From: Incurvaria masculella
Lineage: Eukaryota > Arthropoda > Insecta > Lepidoptera > Incurvariidae
Direction: 5' to 3'
DNA length: 64,000 nucleotides
Assembly (NCBI GenBank): GCA_946894095.1
Contig: OX335645.2
Coordinates: 20,235,001-20,299,000, forward strand
Below the pieces are notes generated by a model. That model saw only the letters and a list, made by a program, of their open reading frames with translations, was not told the origin of the DNA and ran no database searches. The position numbers were made by a program, and so were the translations under genes. The stretch's first letter is position 1. Each line of letters begins with the position of its first letter. Of the stretch, positions 11,178 through 22,245 are shown one piece after another.

Positions 11178-11460
11178 TCAGCCTCGGTAGCCCAGTGGTG
11201 CCTCTGAGCGCGGTTGTGTTCTGGATGGGTGGCCATTTTCAACCGTTGAGGTTGGCTGTGGTCCGAATTCCACGTAAAACCGTAGTTCTTACTTACTAGG
11301 TGGTTGGGTTAATCCCGCCCGGTTTGGTACCATGGCATTTAATTAATAATGGTCGAAGCGGCAATGAAAATGTTTCATGTTTTCCATCCAGTTCAATGTA
11401 GCCGAGCAACATAAGGAAAGTCCCGGCATGGCACCTAGTTCCTACGTGGTGCATATATTA
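11178..11460 (+). mobile_element. SINE-B copy with box-A plus 5S-rRNA-like head
   Basis: The head has cggtagcccagtggt, which fits a pol III box A. It is followed by gagcgcggtt and ctggatgggtggcc, which resemble the 5S rRNA internal segment (GGGCGCGGTTAGTACTTGGATGGGTGACC). The body is the ordinary SINE-B: gggttaatcccgcccgg, ttggtaccatgg, gtcgaagcggcaatg, ccagttcaatgtagcc and cccggcatggcacctag. Confidence 0.75.
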
Positions 11461-11545
11461 GCCGAATACCTAATGAAGCGTTAAATAAATGTATGTAGGT
11501 ATGATCATTATCTATGGGTTGGTTATAAATACGAAGTAATCTATA

Positions 11546-12884
11546 TCTATACTATTATATAAAGAGGAAAGGTTTGATTGTTTGTGTATTTGAACCGAAT
11601 AGGCTCTGAAACTACTGAACGGATTTTTTTCGGAATTATTTCACCGTTGGAAAGCTACAGTCTATCCGAGGGACATAGGCTATATTTTATCTTAAAATAA
11701 TTAGGGATCCTTACCAAAACTCCGATAACGTAACCCAAGGTGCAAAAAAATTACCAAGAATGTTCCTTACATCGCGTGCGCTGCGAAAACTGTTCACGAT
11801 AGAACAAAATGATGTACTACAATTTTATAGAACACATCATTATCTAAAAAAAATGTCGCGACAGCATATATCTAACTATTAAAGTTATGTAACAATAGGT
11901 GTGCATTTATTTTTAAATTAAAATTTAAAAAGAGCCGCAAGAAGGCTCTTTATTTGTACCTAGATATTAATCCTTATCAAAATAAATAAATTATTATTTA
12001 AGACTGTTTCAATACCTTTATATTACTTTTTGAATTATTCGATTCGGACGTTTCATTCGAAAGATAGCATGAGTTTAAAAATTAGAAAAAACTTCGCTCG
12101 GCCAACTATGCGTTTTAGAGTTTGTAGGCGTCACTCAGAGGTACGGGATGGAGTCAGTCGGCTCCCTACGCAGCAGCCGTGTGCGGAATTTAAGAAATTG
12201 TCGCTTGATAATATTTTGTCGCTTGATGATAATTAGTTTAGTAGGTAACTAAACGCATTCAAAAAGTTCTTTTCAGAACTAGACCCATTGATATATGTTG
12301 TACATTTAGTTATCCTAATAAATAAGTGACTTAAATAGTTTTTATGATTTTCGATTAAATACTTTTTAGTTGTAGGTTATAGTAGTAGTTGTAGGTAGCT
12401 AATAACAGTTAAACATGTTTGAAAAATGTTACGGCTTTTCACGCGGCAGGAAGATACATTCCCCAAAGATATTCTCAAAAGCCTTAACATTTTTCAAACA
12501 TGTCTAACGACCGCGGTAATCTCAAAAGTATCATAATAACAGTTAAGCTAATTATTTAGTGAAAAATAAGACAACATCAAATAGTTTTTACTCCCTGGCT
12601 TTAAATCAATAAATTATTTATTTAACGGCTTTTGTTTTGTGGTTATGACCTTTTTACAATAATTGATAGTATGAAAAATACATAAAAGTAAAAAATACAA
12701 AAAAAGAAAAAAACAAGAAAAAAATATATTCACAAAATTTGTTATTTATATTTCAAATATTTCAATGTAGGTTATTGCTCTTTTTTTAGGAACTCTACGT
12801 AAGAAGGGTTTATTTGTGTATCATTGTGTCAAAATAATATTTTTTTAATTATATTATGCCCGGCTTTGCGGGACGGGCTGCTAG
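11546..12884 (+). mobile_element. Non-autonomous Helitron, 1.34 kb
   Basis: Starts with TC after an A (TCTATACTATTATATAAAG), followed by the usual insect Helitron 5' text about an element opening toward gaacggattttt. It ends with the hairpin gcccg...cgggc, then gctgCTAG followed by T. No Rep/helicase frame is present, so it depends on a partner element. An internal inverted repeat sits at 12413-12505. Confidence 0.8.
12413..12505. repeat. Internal inverted repeat in the Helitron
   Basis: acatgtttgaaaaatgtta followed by cggctttt on the left pairs with aaaagccttaacattttt and caaacatgt on the right. The arms are about 27 nt with one mismatch around a 37-nt loop. It may be a separate MITE inserted in the Helitron. 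Confidence 0.75.
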
Positions 12885-13474
12885 TATATGATAACGAAGT
12901 AATGAATGGTTATAAAGCAGCAATTTTGAGTAAAGCAAAAATCAAGAAGATAAAAATCTTGTCAACAAGAAAATCTCAATATTTTTCCTTAATCTTGAAC
13001 TTTTTTCTGAAATTGTTCAAAAATGCAAAGTGCCCGTAGACCACTGGCACAATGGCCACTATACAAACATCTACGTAATTAGAACCTGCAAACCAATCGA
13101 AACACCCCACTGGCATCGAGTGCTACCCACATTCCCACACGACCATTCCGATGCAATCTGCTTTCTCACAACCGCTGAAGTTTCATTTCTTTGTTCCGCG
13201 AACAAACCTACGAACAAACGCGCCGAGCGCTCGAGAGCACTCAAGAGGCCCGCAACTATTGGATACAAACGTTTGTGCGATTGTGTCCGCGACTTAATAA
13301 TAGTCAATGAGTATGATCCCGGGGGCACTTTCTTTGGGATTGTTTTAATTGTGAAGGAGTGTAACTGAATCTTTGAGAAAGAAATGTGCTCCCCATTGTA
13401 TTGTTTCCACTTCACATTTATTCTTTGCATATTGATAGAAAGCCGAGAAAAAATTGCGGGGAGCTTAGATATTT

Positions 13475-13830
13475 TAATGTAACTGGACATTAATACCCAA
13501 CACACCGCAGTTCCGACGGTGTTATGCCATGACCTTCCCTTTATGAGCGCGGATACATAGAGCTGGATGGAAAACACTCAAAAATGTCATTGCCGTTCCG
13601 ACATTTCATACAATGAGATGGTACTAACCTAACCTAACCTAACCTACCTACCGTATAATTACATGGATTCCGAACAATGGACCAGCGCGCATTCGTGATG
13701 AAATTTCACTTATCCAACTAAGAAAAGAAAAATAAAGTGGTGCATAAACGGGTCGCGGATCTGAACCCATGGATCTTTGGCAGACAAGGCAAGTCGCGGC
13801 GCCCCTGAGCTACAAGCCTGTCCATTTTAT
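13475..13830 (-). mobile_element. SINE-B, near full length, tRNA head, with telomere-like insert
   Basis: Reverse copy: caacacaccgcagttccgac, ccatgaccttccctttatga, gctggatggaaaacac and so on, ending at the head, whose complement has tagctcaggggcg (box A) and gggttcagatcc (box B). Where other copies read ..accaacccgggcgggctt.., this one has a (CCTAA)n run. Confidence 0.75.
13624..13652 (-). repeat. Interstitial telomere-type (TTAGG)n tract inside SINE-B
   Basis: Four taacc units followed by tacc variants. TTAGG is the ancestral arthropod telomere repeat. The tract replaces the ..aaccc...taaccctacc.. part of the SINE body, so it may have grown from that seed. Confidence 0.7.
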
Positions 13831-13949
13831 TTATTATCTTATTAAATACTTACTGACTTACTTTTAGGATTATTGTCAAAGCCGTTAAACAATAGTTTGA
13901 CTAGTATAACAATATAACAAACAATTAGTGCCTCTAGTCACCTATGTCC

Positions 13950-14306
13950 AGAGCCGGTAGTCTAAGTTGTCACCTAAATTGGCGTTACGGCAAACCGATC
14001 GACTGGCGTTTTCAATTGTATGGAGAAATTGAAGAGCGCGCGCAGCGGGCGTTAAGCGAACTAACATTTGCGAGTCCGAGCTTGATTTGACAGCTTACTC
14101 AACGTTGCCGTAAATACGTCGACGTTGCCGTTTACGTCCACTCCGCGTTTTCATACAAATCGGAAGTCCGCGTTTGACTTTGACAGCTTGAAGAAGTAAA
14201 ACCATAGAATATCTAGTAAAAACTTGTATGGAGTTTGGAGAAAACGCCAGTCGATCGGTTTGCCGTAAACGCCAATTTCGGTGAGAACTCAGACTGCCCA
14301 CTCAGA
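13950..14306 (+). mobile_element. MITE-F, ~355 bp with ~55-nt terminal inverted repeats
   Basis: The left end (tagtctaagttgtcacctaa, attggcgttacggcaaaccg, atcgactggcgttttc) is mirrored on the right (gaaaacgccagtcgatcgg, tttgccgtaaacgccaattt, ggtgagaactcagac). No coding capacity. A second copy lies at 38273-38486 in reverse. Confidence 0.85.
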
Positions 14307-14309
14307 TCC

Positions 14310-15180
14310 AATAAATGTGAGCAGTCAAGTCGATCTCGAGTTTTACACAGAAATCTTTTACATAAATTGTTGAAACGACCAGCATCTCAAGTCAAGTCGC
14401 AGCCAATATAACCTTGCCAGCTAGGTGCCCTTTCGGCTCTGAAGAGGACAATCGTGTAGGGAGTGATGGCACCCAGACTAAAGCGACAGTAACATGTTTC
14501 TTGTTATGATTTTTAAAACTACCTTTCTAAGATAGTTATTACTTAAAAGCAATTGATTGACTTGTTGCATTGATAAAAACGGATCATCGTGCGTACCTAC
14601 GAATGCTTTTGTTCGGTAATTTCACTATAGTGCCTTCCCCCGTCGCCGCATGTTGCCCGTACTCCAGTTCCGTTCCCACCCCACTCCACCCTTTATTGCA
14701 ATCTGTTTTTTGTCCACTTCTCAACATTTACATTGTGACAAAGCTCACTGTCACACATTAAACGGCGTAATTACAATAACTCAGATTTATGGACGAGAAA
14801 CAATACGTTTGGAGTGCGCGCTACTCTTTGTTTTGGACACTAGAATTATACGAAAGGGTTGCGCAGTTCGCATTGCTCATTTATTGGGTATAATGAGCGG
14901 GAACAGTTCTCATAATAAGGGGTAATTAAAACGCCATCCAGCTCCCTTTGACAAGTCCGCAATAATTTCGTAATGGTACAGTTGACCTTTCATTTTGCTG
15001 TGTGATATTTTGCTATCGATTTTGCATTAAACTGGTCAAAAAAAAAACATTTCACAGTCTCTGTTGTGAAATTAATAAGAAAATAGAGTAACAGAGATAT
15101 CCGTTTTCGCAAGAAACAAGAACGACGCGTTTTCTAGCGAACATGACATGTTTAGAAAAATAATTTACTGTAAAGTAAGG
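14310..15180. other. Intergenic, nothing recognised
   Basis: Unremarkable AT-rich sequence with short open frames only. Confidence 0.35.
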
Positions 15181-15185
15181 ACAGG

Positions 15186-15300
15186 GTCTCTTCCACCAAG
15201 CACTGTTTGGCTTAATCTGTACATTGCCTTTCCTACCACCTTGCAATCGATACCAGTACAAGATAATTAGCACTTTAGTAATAAAGGCCCTTTAAGGTAA
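15186..15300 (-). mobile_element. MITE-D fragment
   Basis: Shares caccaagcactg, gcaatcgataccagtacaag, ataattagcactttagtaat and aaaggccctttaa with the copies at 30922 and 33738. One end is missing. Confidence 0.6.
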
Positions 15301-15653
15301 ATTTAAGTACTTTAAGTACTTTTTTTAGTTTCAAAGCGGAACTCGAAAAGCAAGCAACCCTTTCGCGTAGGCAGTGCGTCTACCAAATTCGGCCATCCGA
15401 TTTATAACCCACAACTGTCTGTGCCATAACAGAAAATTCTTCTACAGTGCCCGTAATCAATGGTTCCTACTAATATTCAATTCATCCTTCGCTCTTTATA
15501 CTATTTACGCTCTAATCCTATAGATCGATCAGTAGTTAGTATACAGTATGGGTACATATAGTTACGAAATATTGATTTTACTTGTTCCCGGCGCAGGGTG
15601 TAAGCTGCACTAGAATTCTTATTCTCTTTTATCATCCGTTACTTTTTTAACAA

Positions 15654-15928
15654 CTAGTTGAGGTACCCGGCCCCGCTTGGGCTAATGTTGTTTCGGACTG
15701 ATGTCGGGCTGAACTGTTTGTTTTGTTTTATTAGTTTTCCAACTTTATATAATTTTCATCCCCCTTTTCACCTACTTTGAGTTTAATTTTCGCCACAAAA
15801 GGTGGGTTTCCTTTCGCAACGTCCAGACTCTCTCTATACCAAATTGCATCAAAATTGGTTAAGCGGTTTAGGTTAGGTTAGGTTAGGTTAGGTTAATTGA
15901 CAGAGTTACTTTCGCATTTATAATTGTA
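15654..15928 (-). mobile_element. Short Helitron-like copy with (TTAGG)n tract
   Basis: The CTAG end (ctagttgaggtacccggcc on the plus strand) and the gactgatgtcgggctgaact block match the copy at 34690. The other end has gagttactttcgcatttata, also shared. A telomere-type tract takes the place of the usual acagacagac run. Confidence 0.65.
15866..15895 (+). repeat. Interstitial (TTAGG)n tract
   Basis: About five ggtta units in a row. It lies inside the Helitron-like copy, between aagcggttt and attgacagagttac. Confidence 0.8.
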
Positions 15929-16039
15929 TTGACTTGAACAATGTCCCATCGTTTTACCAAACACTTAACTGTTACACCCTTGTGGAACTAATTTCCCGAG
16001 GGCAAGCCTTTTTTACCGAACTACCTTCATTCGCGCCGA

Positions 16040-16745
16040 GCGAATGAAAAACTGTGCGTCGCCAGAGACTCGTGGCAAATGTCGATGCCGGCGGACGTTC
16101 TGCTGGCTTCGCACATCTTCAACAGCTCCAACATCCACGGCAACGATCGTATCCTGTCGTGGATCCAACCCGCGTAGTGTCTACGCACCACAAAAAGTGA
16201 AAGACCTTAAGTGCCGTGCACGGAACCCTGGTGGAGACGGAACCCGAGGAGTCAGGAGGGCTGCAGACCACACTACGCCGCTGGTGAGTACTCTCCTATA
16301 CTGCCTATAGTCCCTTCAAGTCAGGGTTCAATTGGACAAATTATTTTCTATACGAGTAGTGGACTCGAAGTAGGTATTTGGGTAGCGACCCATTTACGGC
16401 TGTGGCCCCAGACCACACAATAATATTAAGTATGGATTTGCTCTTTAATATTACCCACGATTTATTTTAAAAAACCCACACGTCCCCGAGCACACGAACT
16501 GCTTCTGTCGCTACGCTATCGGGATGGCGTCGAATAGGAGTATAGTAATTGTCGCATTAGGAGCAGGTGGCGCCGCACGGCCAGGTGCTCCCCGTCTTGA
16601 CTATATTTGTCTCTGAGCACATACTTTCCACGGCCCGGACGGACACATCGACTCACGCCTTCCGAGGATCTCGCCAATCTATTCCTGAGCAATTACATAA
16701 CCGGAGGACACCTCACAAGCATCTTGAACGCATCATTCTATCGAA
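16040..16745 (+). pseudogene. Broken coding-like region, family not recognised
   Basis: A stretch at about 16045-16176 reads as NEKLCVARDSWQMSMPADV and on through LASHIFNSSNIHGNDRILSW before a TAG, with the strong third-position C/G bias of true exons. A second piece at about 16213-16286 reads HGTLVETEPEESGGLQTTL and is followed by GTGAGT. A third at about 16565-16740 reads EQVAPHGQVLPVLTIFVSEH in one frame and then LTPSEDLANLFLSNYITGG in another, which implies a frameshift. The splice phases I tried do not join these pieces. It is either a decayed gene copy or part of a real gene whose joins I cannot resolve. I do not recognise the protein. Confidence 0.35.
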
Positions 16746-16911
16746 ATCGCATTTTATATATTTTTAACCCGACTGCGCAAGAAGGAGGGATATATTAATG
16801 CTTATTTCACCAACATCTTATATTTAATTATTGGCAGTAGTTAGTATTTGTGTAAAGTATATTTGTTCGAACCATAAGCTAAGGAATAACCTACAAATTA
16901 AAGATCAGCTA

Positions 16912-17035
16912 CTAGCTGTGGCAACCGGCTCCGAAAAAAATTGAGATGAAAAGTAGCCTATGTCACTCTCCGGCCCATAAACCACATCAAAGCAAAAAAA
17001 TCACGTCGAACTGTTGATCCGCTTTACAACAACAA
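16912..17035 (-). mobile_element. Helitron 3'-end-like fragment
   Basis: Begins actagctgtggcaaccggct on the plus strand, the same pattern as at 44667 and 34689, and continues aaaagtagcctatgtcac. Most of the element is missing. Confidence 0.5.
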
Positions 17036-17701
17036 CTTTAAGGAACAACAAACACATTTTTACATTTAAAATATTAGTAGTGATAGGGAGGTAGGAACAG
17101 GAGTAATAATATCCTATAAAAACATTTACGATGTTTCCTATCAACATGGAAAAATACGCGTGCGCAAAACAATTCCTCCGGCATTTCTATAACCCCTTCT
17201 TCATGTTTGTGGTTTGAGATTTTCATGGCGGTAATTTCAAACCAACCAAAATAAGCAAATTCTATTCAAATTCCATTCAAATTCTACACAACTTACGCGA
17301 ACAATTTTGAGGAAATATAAGCTTGTTGTGAAAACGCAGCCATGTCCGGGAAATTATAAAATGAAATCCCTACAGGATTGATACACATGTCGTGCATCAA
17401 ATACCTAATCACTTTTTGATTGAATGTTTTATTCCTAGTAAACATTTATAATCACTTACCTGTGTCAGGCAATGTTTTTAAAAGGTGTCCACTGTAACAA
17501 CGTTTTTGAGACTGAGAGTCCGTTAGATTTTTAAACAATTGTCAATATTTGGCGGGCACATGAGCGCGTTCGAATTTCAAATTTGAAAACGTGAGATTTT
17601 GACATCTCTGCTTACTATTATTCGACTCGTCGAAATAAAATGAATCATAAAACTTTGTAAAAAACAAATGAAACCCTTTTTTATCTCAATTTTTTTTTAT
17701 G

Positions 17702-17719
17702 TCAGTCAGTCAGTCAGTG
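17702..17719 (+). repeat. Short (GTCA)n microsatellite
   Basis: gtcagtcagtcagtcagt, four and a half units. Confidence 0.8.
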
Positions 17720-17797
17720 TGTTTGCGTCCATAGCTGGACATACGCTATAGTACTTGCGAATTAAAAAATACCTTTAAGCTTACCCTTACCCTTAGG

Positions 17798-17950
17798 TTT
17801 ACCGGCCTTGGCAGCCCAGTAGCGTGACACCTCAATCATCCAGGTTAAGCAACTTTGGGCGCGGATTCAGGACGAGTCACTGTTGGCCAAAGCAGACCAT
17901 GGTTTAGATTCCACATAAAATAGGTTCGCTTCCTAATTTACTAGGTAGTA
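17798..17950 (+). mobile_element. SINE-B 5' part with 5S-rRNA-like head
   Basis: ggcagcccagtagcg resembles a box A. It is followed by atcatccaggttaagcaac and tttgggcgcgg, close to the 5S rRNA segment ATCACCGAAGTTAAGCAAC..GGGCGCGG. The body then follows (agattccacataaaat, ttactaggtagtag) and is cut off. Confidence 0.75.
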
Positions 17951-18149
17951 GTAGCGCAAGTTAAAAAACCTGGGAGCTTTCAAACGTAATCTGCAAAACC
18001 TCGATAGCTCAGCTTTGTAACGCGACTTATCAAGTTTTAGCCTTTTTACAAAGAGGCTTAAAAAACAAATAGATGAAAGTATACATAAATGAATTGGAAC
18101 TAGGAACCATCCATAAAGACATTGCAGAAACATATCAATTCATCAATTG

Positions 18150-18445
18150 TTTTTAGGGTGCGTACCCAAAGGGTGAAAACGGAACCCTATTACTAAGCCT
18201 CCGCTGTCCGTCCGTCCGTCCGTCTGTCACAGGGCTGTATCTCATGAACCGTAACAGGTAGGAAGCTGAAATTTTCACAGATTATGTATTTATTTTGCCG
18301 CTATAACAACAAATAGGTAAACTTATAAAATAAAATAAATTAAAGGGGGGCCCCCCATACAAAAAAAGTGTTTTTTGGGGCAAATCTTGTACGATGGTAC
18401 GGAAACCTTCGTGTGCGAGTCCGACTCGTACTTGGCCGGTTTTTA
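18150..18445 (-). mobile_element. Interspersed repeat 'G' copy 1
   Basis: On the plus strand it runs tttagggtgcgtacccaaag, cctattactaagcctccgct, a (TCCG)n run, gctgtatctcatgaaccgta, and finishes ccgactcgtacttggccgg. This pattern is common in moth and butterfly genomes. The same blocks recur in reverse at 29487-29690. Confidence 0.7.
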
Positions 18446-18762
18446 TTGTTTAATATTCTGAACTCAGCTTGTATGCGACAAAAGCAAACAGAGTAACGCG
18501 ACACTCGCGGTGCTGCGGTGCGATGGGAGAGGTAAGCATTAATGAATAGTGTGTATTTGAGTTTCATATAATTCAATAAATAAAAGGGTTGCAGCTCACT
18601 GGGGGACACGCGTCGCAAAAAGGATTATAATATACAATCATGAACGATTAATATTTATTGATTTCTTCCTTCTTTAATATTCAGATCACATTAAAAAAAT
18701 CCATACCTTTGTAACTTTATTTATTAATCTAGTGTATATGCAGCCTAGGCTGATGTGTCAGG

Positions 18763-18885
18763 GCGGAGTGCACAATCTCTGATGAGTGATGAATAAATCC
18801 GTCCCTATTTCTGAATGTAAAATTCTCCTGAAGAACGATTAAAATAACCATAACTCTAATTACAACCAGAGATTGTGCGCTCCAG
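18763..18885. mobile_element. MITE-E, ~123 bp
   Basis: Left end ggagtgcacaatctctg and right end cagagattgtgcgctcc are inverted copies of 17 nt with one mismatch. No coding capacity. Confidence 0.75.
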
Positions 18886-19349
18886 CGTGAATCATGTTCA
18901 AGGTTAATTATCAGTGTTTTTTTATTAGTTTCATTTGGTCGTTTAGTTCGTTTAGTCACTTCTTTCTAATGCTCACAATGTTGGTTTAATAATATCAACA
19001 TTTAAGAGATCCTAATTGATTAGTGTAGGTGCGTGGTCAATCGGTTTTTTTAATTGATTTACTTTAGGTATCTTCTATGGTTATATCCTCTGGGATTTCA
19101 ATCTGTTACTTATGAAGTGCTTCCGTACATTGGTATTGTGCTCTGTTATGCCCAGCTTGTGTATGCCCGCGTAGAAGCAGATCTTGCATGGCTTCGCAAT
19201 TATATTTTGCCGTGAGCATTTTGTTTACTTCGATTAGTTCACCTCGTACTTTTCTTACTTCTAGCGTCGTTAACTCGAGGATCATGGTAGGATTTGAAAG
19301 GTCATAAAACTAGAATTCTGTTCATATATTATGTATATACATACTATGA

Positions 19350-20060
19350 TCACAAAGTTCCGGGAATTAATAAAAAAAAAATTGTGTTAATTTTCGGATC
19401 ACCTTCAAAATAACAACCGTCTGAAGCGATGCACATACGCCAACGCTTAACCCATTCTTCCATACACTTTTGACAGTCCGGTGAAGGAATGGCTTTCAAT
19501 GCCTTCGTCGCATTTTCTTTTATTTCATTGATGCTCGAAAATCTCTTTCCACGAAGGGGTAATTTAAGTTTTGAGAACAGGAAAAAGTCACATGGTGCCA
19601 TATCCGGAGAATACGGTGCCTGTTGGATTGTATTTACAGTATGTTTGGTCAAATAATCGGTCACGATGCGCGCTTTGTGAGACGGAGCATTGTCATGGTG
19701 GGGCAAGATCCATGAGTTGTTTTGCCACAATTCCGGTCGTTTTCTACGCACAGCATCTCTCAAACGCTTAATTACGGCCAGGTAGTACTCCTTATTGGCT
19801 TTTTGACGATTTTCGAGTACGATTTCTTGAACTTTTTCGACGTTATCATCGGTAGTTGATGTTGAAGGGCGTCCACGACGAGGTGCATCGTCAACTTCTT
19901 TGAGACCATTTTTTAACCGACGAATACCACTCGTATACTCTTGTTTTTGAGAGAGCAGAGTCCCGTAGGCTTTTTTTAGCATTTTGAATGCATCAGCACA
20001 AGAGATTTCGTTGGAAACACAAAACTTCTAACAAATTCTTTGTTCAATATTTTTTTCCAT
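19350..20060 (-). pseudogene. mariner transposase, internally deleted
   Basis: Mariner transposases cut and paste their own element at TA sites using a D,D34D triad. The ATG at 20060 opens MEKNIEQRIC, then a TAG at about 20030. The frame continues KFCVSNEISCADAFKML and on to the GRPSTSTTDDNVEKV linker, typical of the N-terminal helix-turn-helix region. About 110 residues are then missing, including the first catalytic Asp. The C-terminal half has HHDNAPSH (second Asp) and YSPDMAPCDFFLFSKLK (third Asp). About 237 codons remain of the usual ~345, so it is inactive. Confidence 0.9.
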
Positions 20061-20089
20061 TTTGAAATGCGACGAACTTCAAAAACTTG

Positions 20090-22245
20090 ATTTTTTTTTT
20101 TTTTTTAATTTGTTTTTTGGGCTCTGTCCAGTGTGGACAATTTGCCAGTTTCAAGTTTCACTTCTTGATTCTTGAATTCTTGAATTGAAGTAATTTATTC
20201 TGGTCCTTTCATAATTATCACAAAACAAACTTTTGGCATTGAAACTTTATTGATTGACGGTTTGATGAGATAATGGGTGAAAATAATTGAGTGAATTTAA
20301 TGAATGCCAAAAAAAAATTTTTTTTTTAATCTCGCAAACACTTTTGCTAAAGATTTAATTATAAATCAAGAATAAAAAGTTTAAAAAGAACATAAATGCT
20401 ACTGAGCAAATAAGAGTAAAATACAAACAAAATTAATAGGTACTTCACTAAACAAAAAAAAAAACAATTTAAGAGGAGAACTATTTTACACATAATAGTA
20501 ACTACAGTTGAATATCATTACATCTAATAAATTTGGAAATAATATTTACTACTCTGGGTTGATCGAGGGTTAATAGGGTATTCATGTTGGCAGGAAGAGC
20601 AATTTTCGAATCTGTGAGTAGTTTATATAATGGTGGATTATTATTGAGAGAGCAAGAAAAAAATATGTGGTCAAGGTTTCCCTCATCTAATCCACATTCA
20701 CAGAGGGAAGTATCTCCAATGTGGATCTTAGTTAGAAATATTGGGGTACAACAATGCCCCAATCGCATTCTACATATAACGGAAGTTTCCTTTTTAGACA
20801 GTTTTTTATATTTAGAAAACCACGGTTTTGTCGGAATTTCTGGTTGTAATGCAGCAAAATGTTTACCTTTCGATCTTCTGGATCGAATCCATTCAATTGA
20901 CCAGCGCTTGTATAGACTTTGTTTGGGTAAAGACAATAAATCAGAGGGTTGAATTGAATAATAAGTGAGTTCACCAGACTCTATCGCTCTTTTGGCTAAA
21001 CCGTCAACCAGTTCATTGGATTCAATGCCAACATGGCTTGGAATCCAAGCCAAAACAATTTCCATGTCATCGGCATTGCACTGGGCAAGACAGTGTTTGA
21101 TGGAGAGAACAATATTATGGGGTTTATTTTTGAAAGGGTTTTGGTGTAAAGCCTTAAGGCAACTGAGGGAGTCGGTAAGGATAACAGTTTTTTTAAGATT
21201 AGATGACCTTATGTAAGTTACAGCACCAAGTATAGCCACACATTCTCCAGTAAAAACCGACGCCTCTGGAGGACACTTCCATGATCTGGAAACATTGATG
21301 TTCGTATGAATGAAAGCTGCTCCAACACATCCATCTCTGGATAATTTGGAAGCATCAGTAAAAATATTTTGCCAGAGAGGCCACTTTTGAGAGGAGACTT
21401 TATTGAATATTTTATCAGCGTTGATCGATTCTTTGTCAATTCCTATGAAAAATTCTATTTTTGGTTTAAAAATAATGGAGGCAAAGGGAAAATTATATGG
21501 AGGGATGGGGGACGATCGAGTAATCGGGGATTCAATAGCAACAAATAGCTTGAAGCTTAGGGTAAGCGGAGTTATAGACTTACAGCTCCAATATTTCTTA
21601 ACATGCGAGTATTCTTCTAATAGGCGGAGTTTGGGAAATATAGGATGATTTGATAACTGAGCAGCGCGAAATAGAAATCTATCAGCTAAATACTGCCTTC
21701 TCAAGGCTAAAGGGGGCTCTACACATTCTACCTGGAGGGCATTTTTAGGCGATGACTTCATCGCTCCAATAATCAAACGCATACATTTGGCTTGAATCAA
21801 TTCAAGTGTAGACAATGCTTTCTTGCTGCATGGTTCAAGAATAAATGAACAGTAGTCCATATGACTACGAACTAATGCATTGTAAAGCAATTTGAGGTTA
21901 AATGGATGGGCTCCCCACCATACACCAGAAAGAGTACGAAGAATGTTAATATTTCTGTCACATTTTCCAGAAATGTAATTTAAGTGCAAAATACCATTCA
22001 TTTTAGAGTCGAGAATTACGCCAAGAAATTTGGCATGGTTCTGAATTGAAATCGGATGATCATCATAGCAAATAACAACATCGGGGTTTGTTTTTTTCCT
22101 GGTGAAAATAACCGCGTTACTTTTGGAGGGAGAAAGATCCAGACCGTGGTTGGATAGCCATAAATGCAATTCTTTCAAGGCTGAGTTTAAAACTTGATTG
22201 ATATAAACAGACGCCAAACAATTACTAATGACATTTAATATTTGA
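20090..22245 (-). mobile_element. 5'-truncated non-LTR retrotransposon inserted in mariner
   Basis: The element ends in a poly(A) tail, seen as a T-run at 20091-20106 on the plus strand, after a ~400-nt 3' UTR. Its coding part is 20502-22217. The 5' end is cut inside the RT domain, as is usual after target-primed reverse transcription. I could not define a target-site duplication. Confidence 0.8.
20502..22240 (-). pseudogene. LINE ORF2 C-terminal part: RT thumb plus RNase H
   Basis: About 575 residues. The start is in the RT palm/thumb just after where YADD should be (LHLWLSNHGLDLSPSKS..., FLGVILD). The RNase H domain follows, with FTDASKLSRDG (Asp), GECVAILGAV (Glu), LTDSLSCL (Asp) and WIPSHVGIESNELVDGLA (His/Asp). 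After it comes a Cys-rich stretch with CRMRLGHC, CECGLDE and DHIFFSC. An RNase H domain points to the I/Jockey group of LINEs that kept this domain. Endonuclease and catalytic RT residues are absent, so it cannot act. The remaining frame is open, which suggests a fairly young insertion. Confidence 0.88.

Noticed and set aside
13071..13577. 168-codon minus-strand frame
   Set aside because: It runs into a SINE-B copy and its frame has no family motif. Its start is not an ATG-supported gene start.
17833..17890. Possible 5S rRNA gene
   Set aside because: Only the internal segment resembles 5S rRNA. The 5' and 3' stems are missing and the sequence runs into SINE-B body.
18205..18230. (TCCG)n run as a possible CRISPR-like or regulatory array
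   Set aside because: It is a simple tetranucleotide run inside interspersed repeat G, which is also present at 29593.
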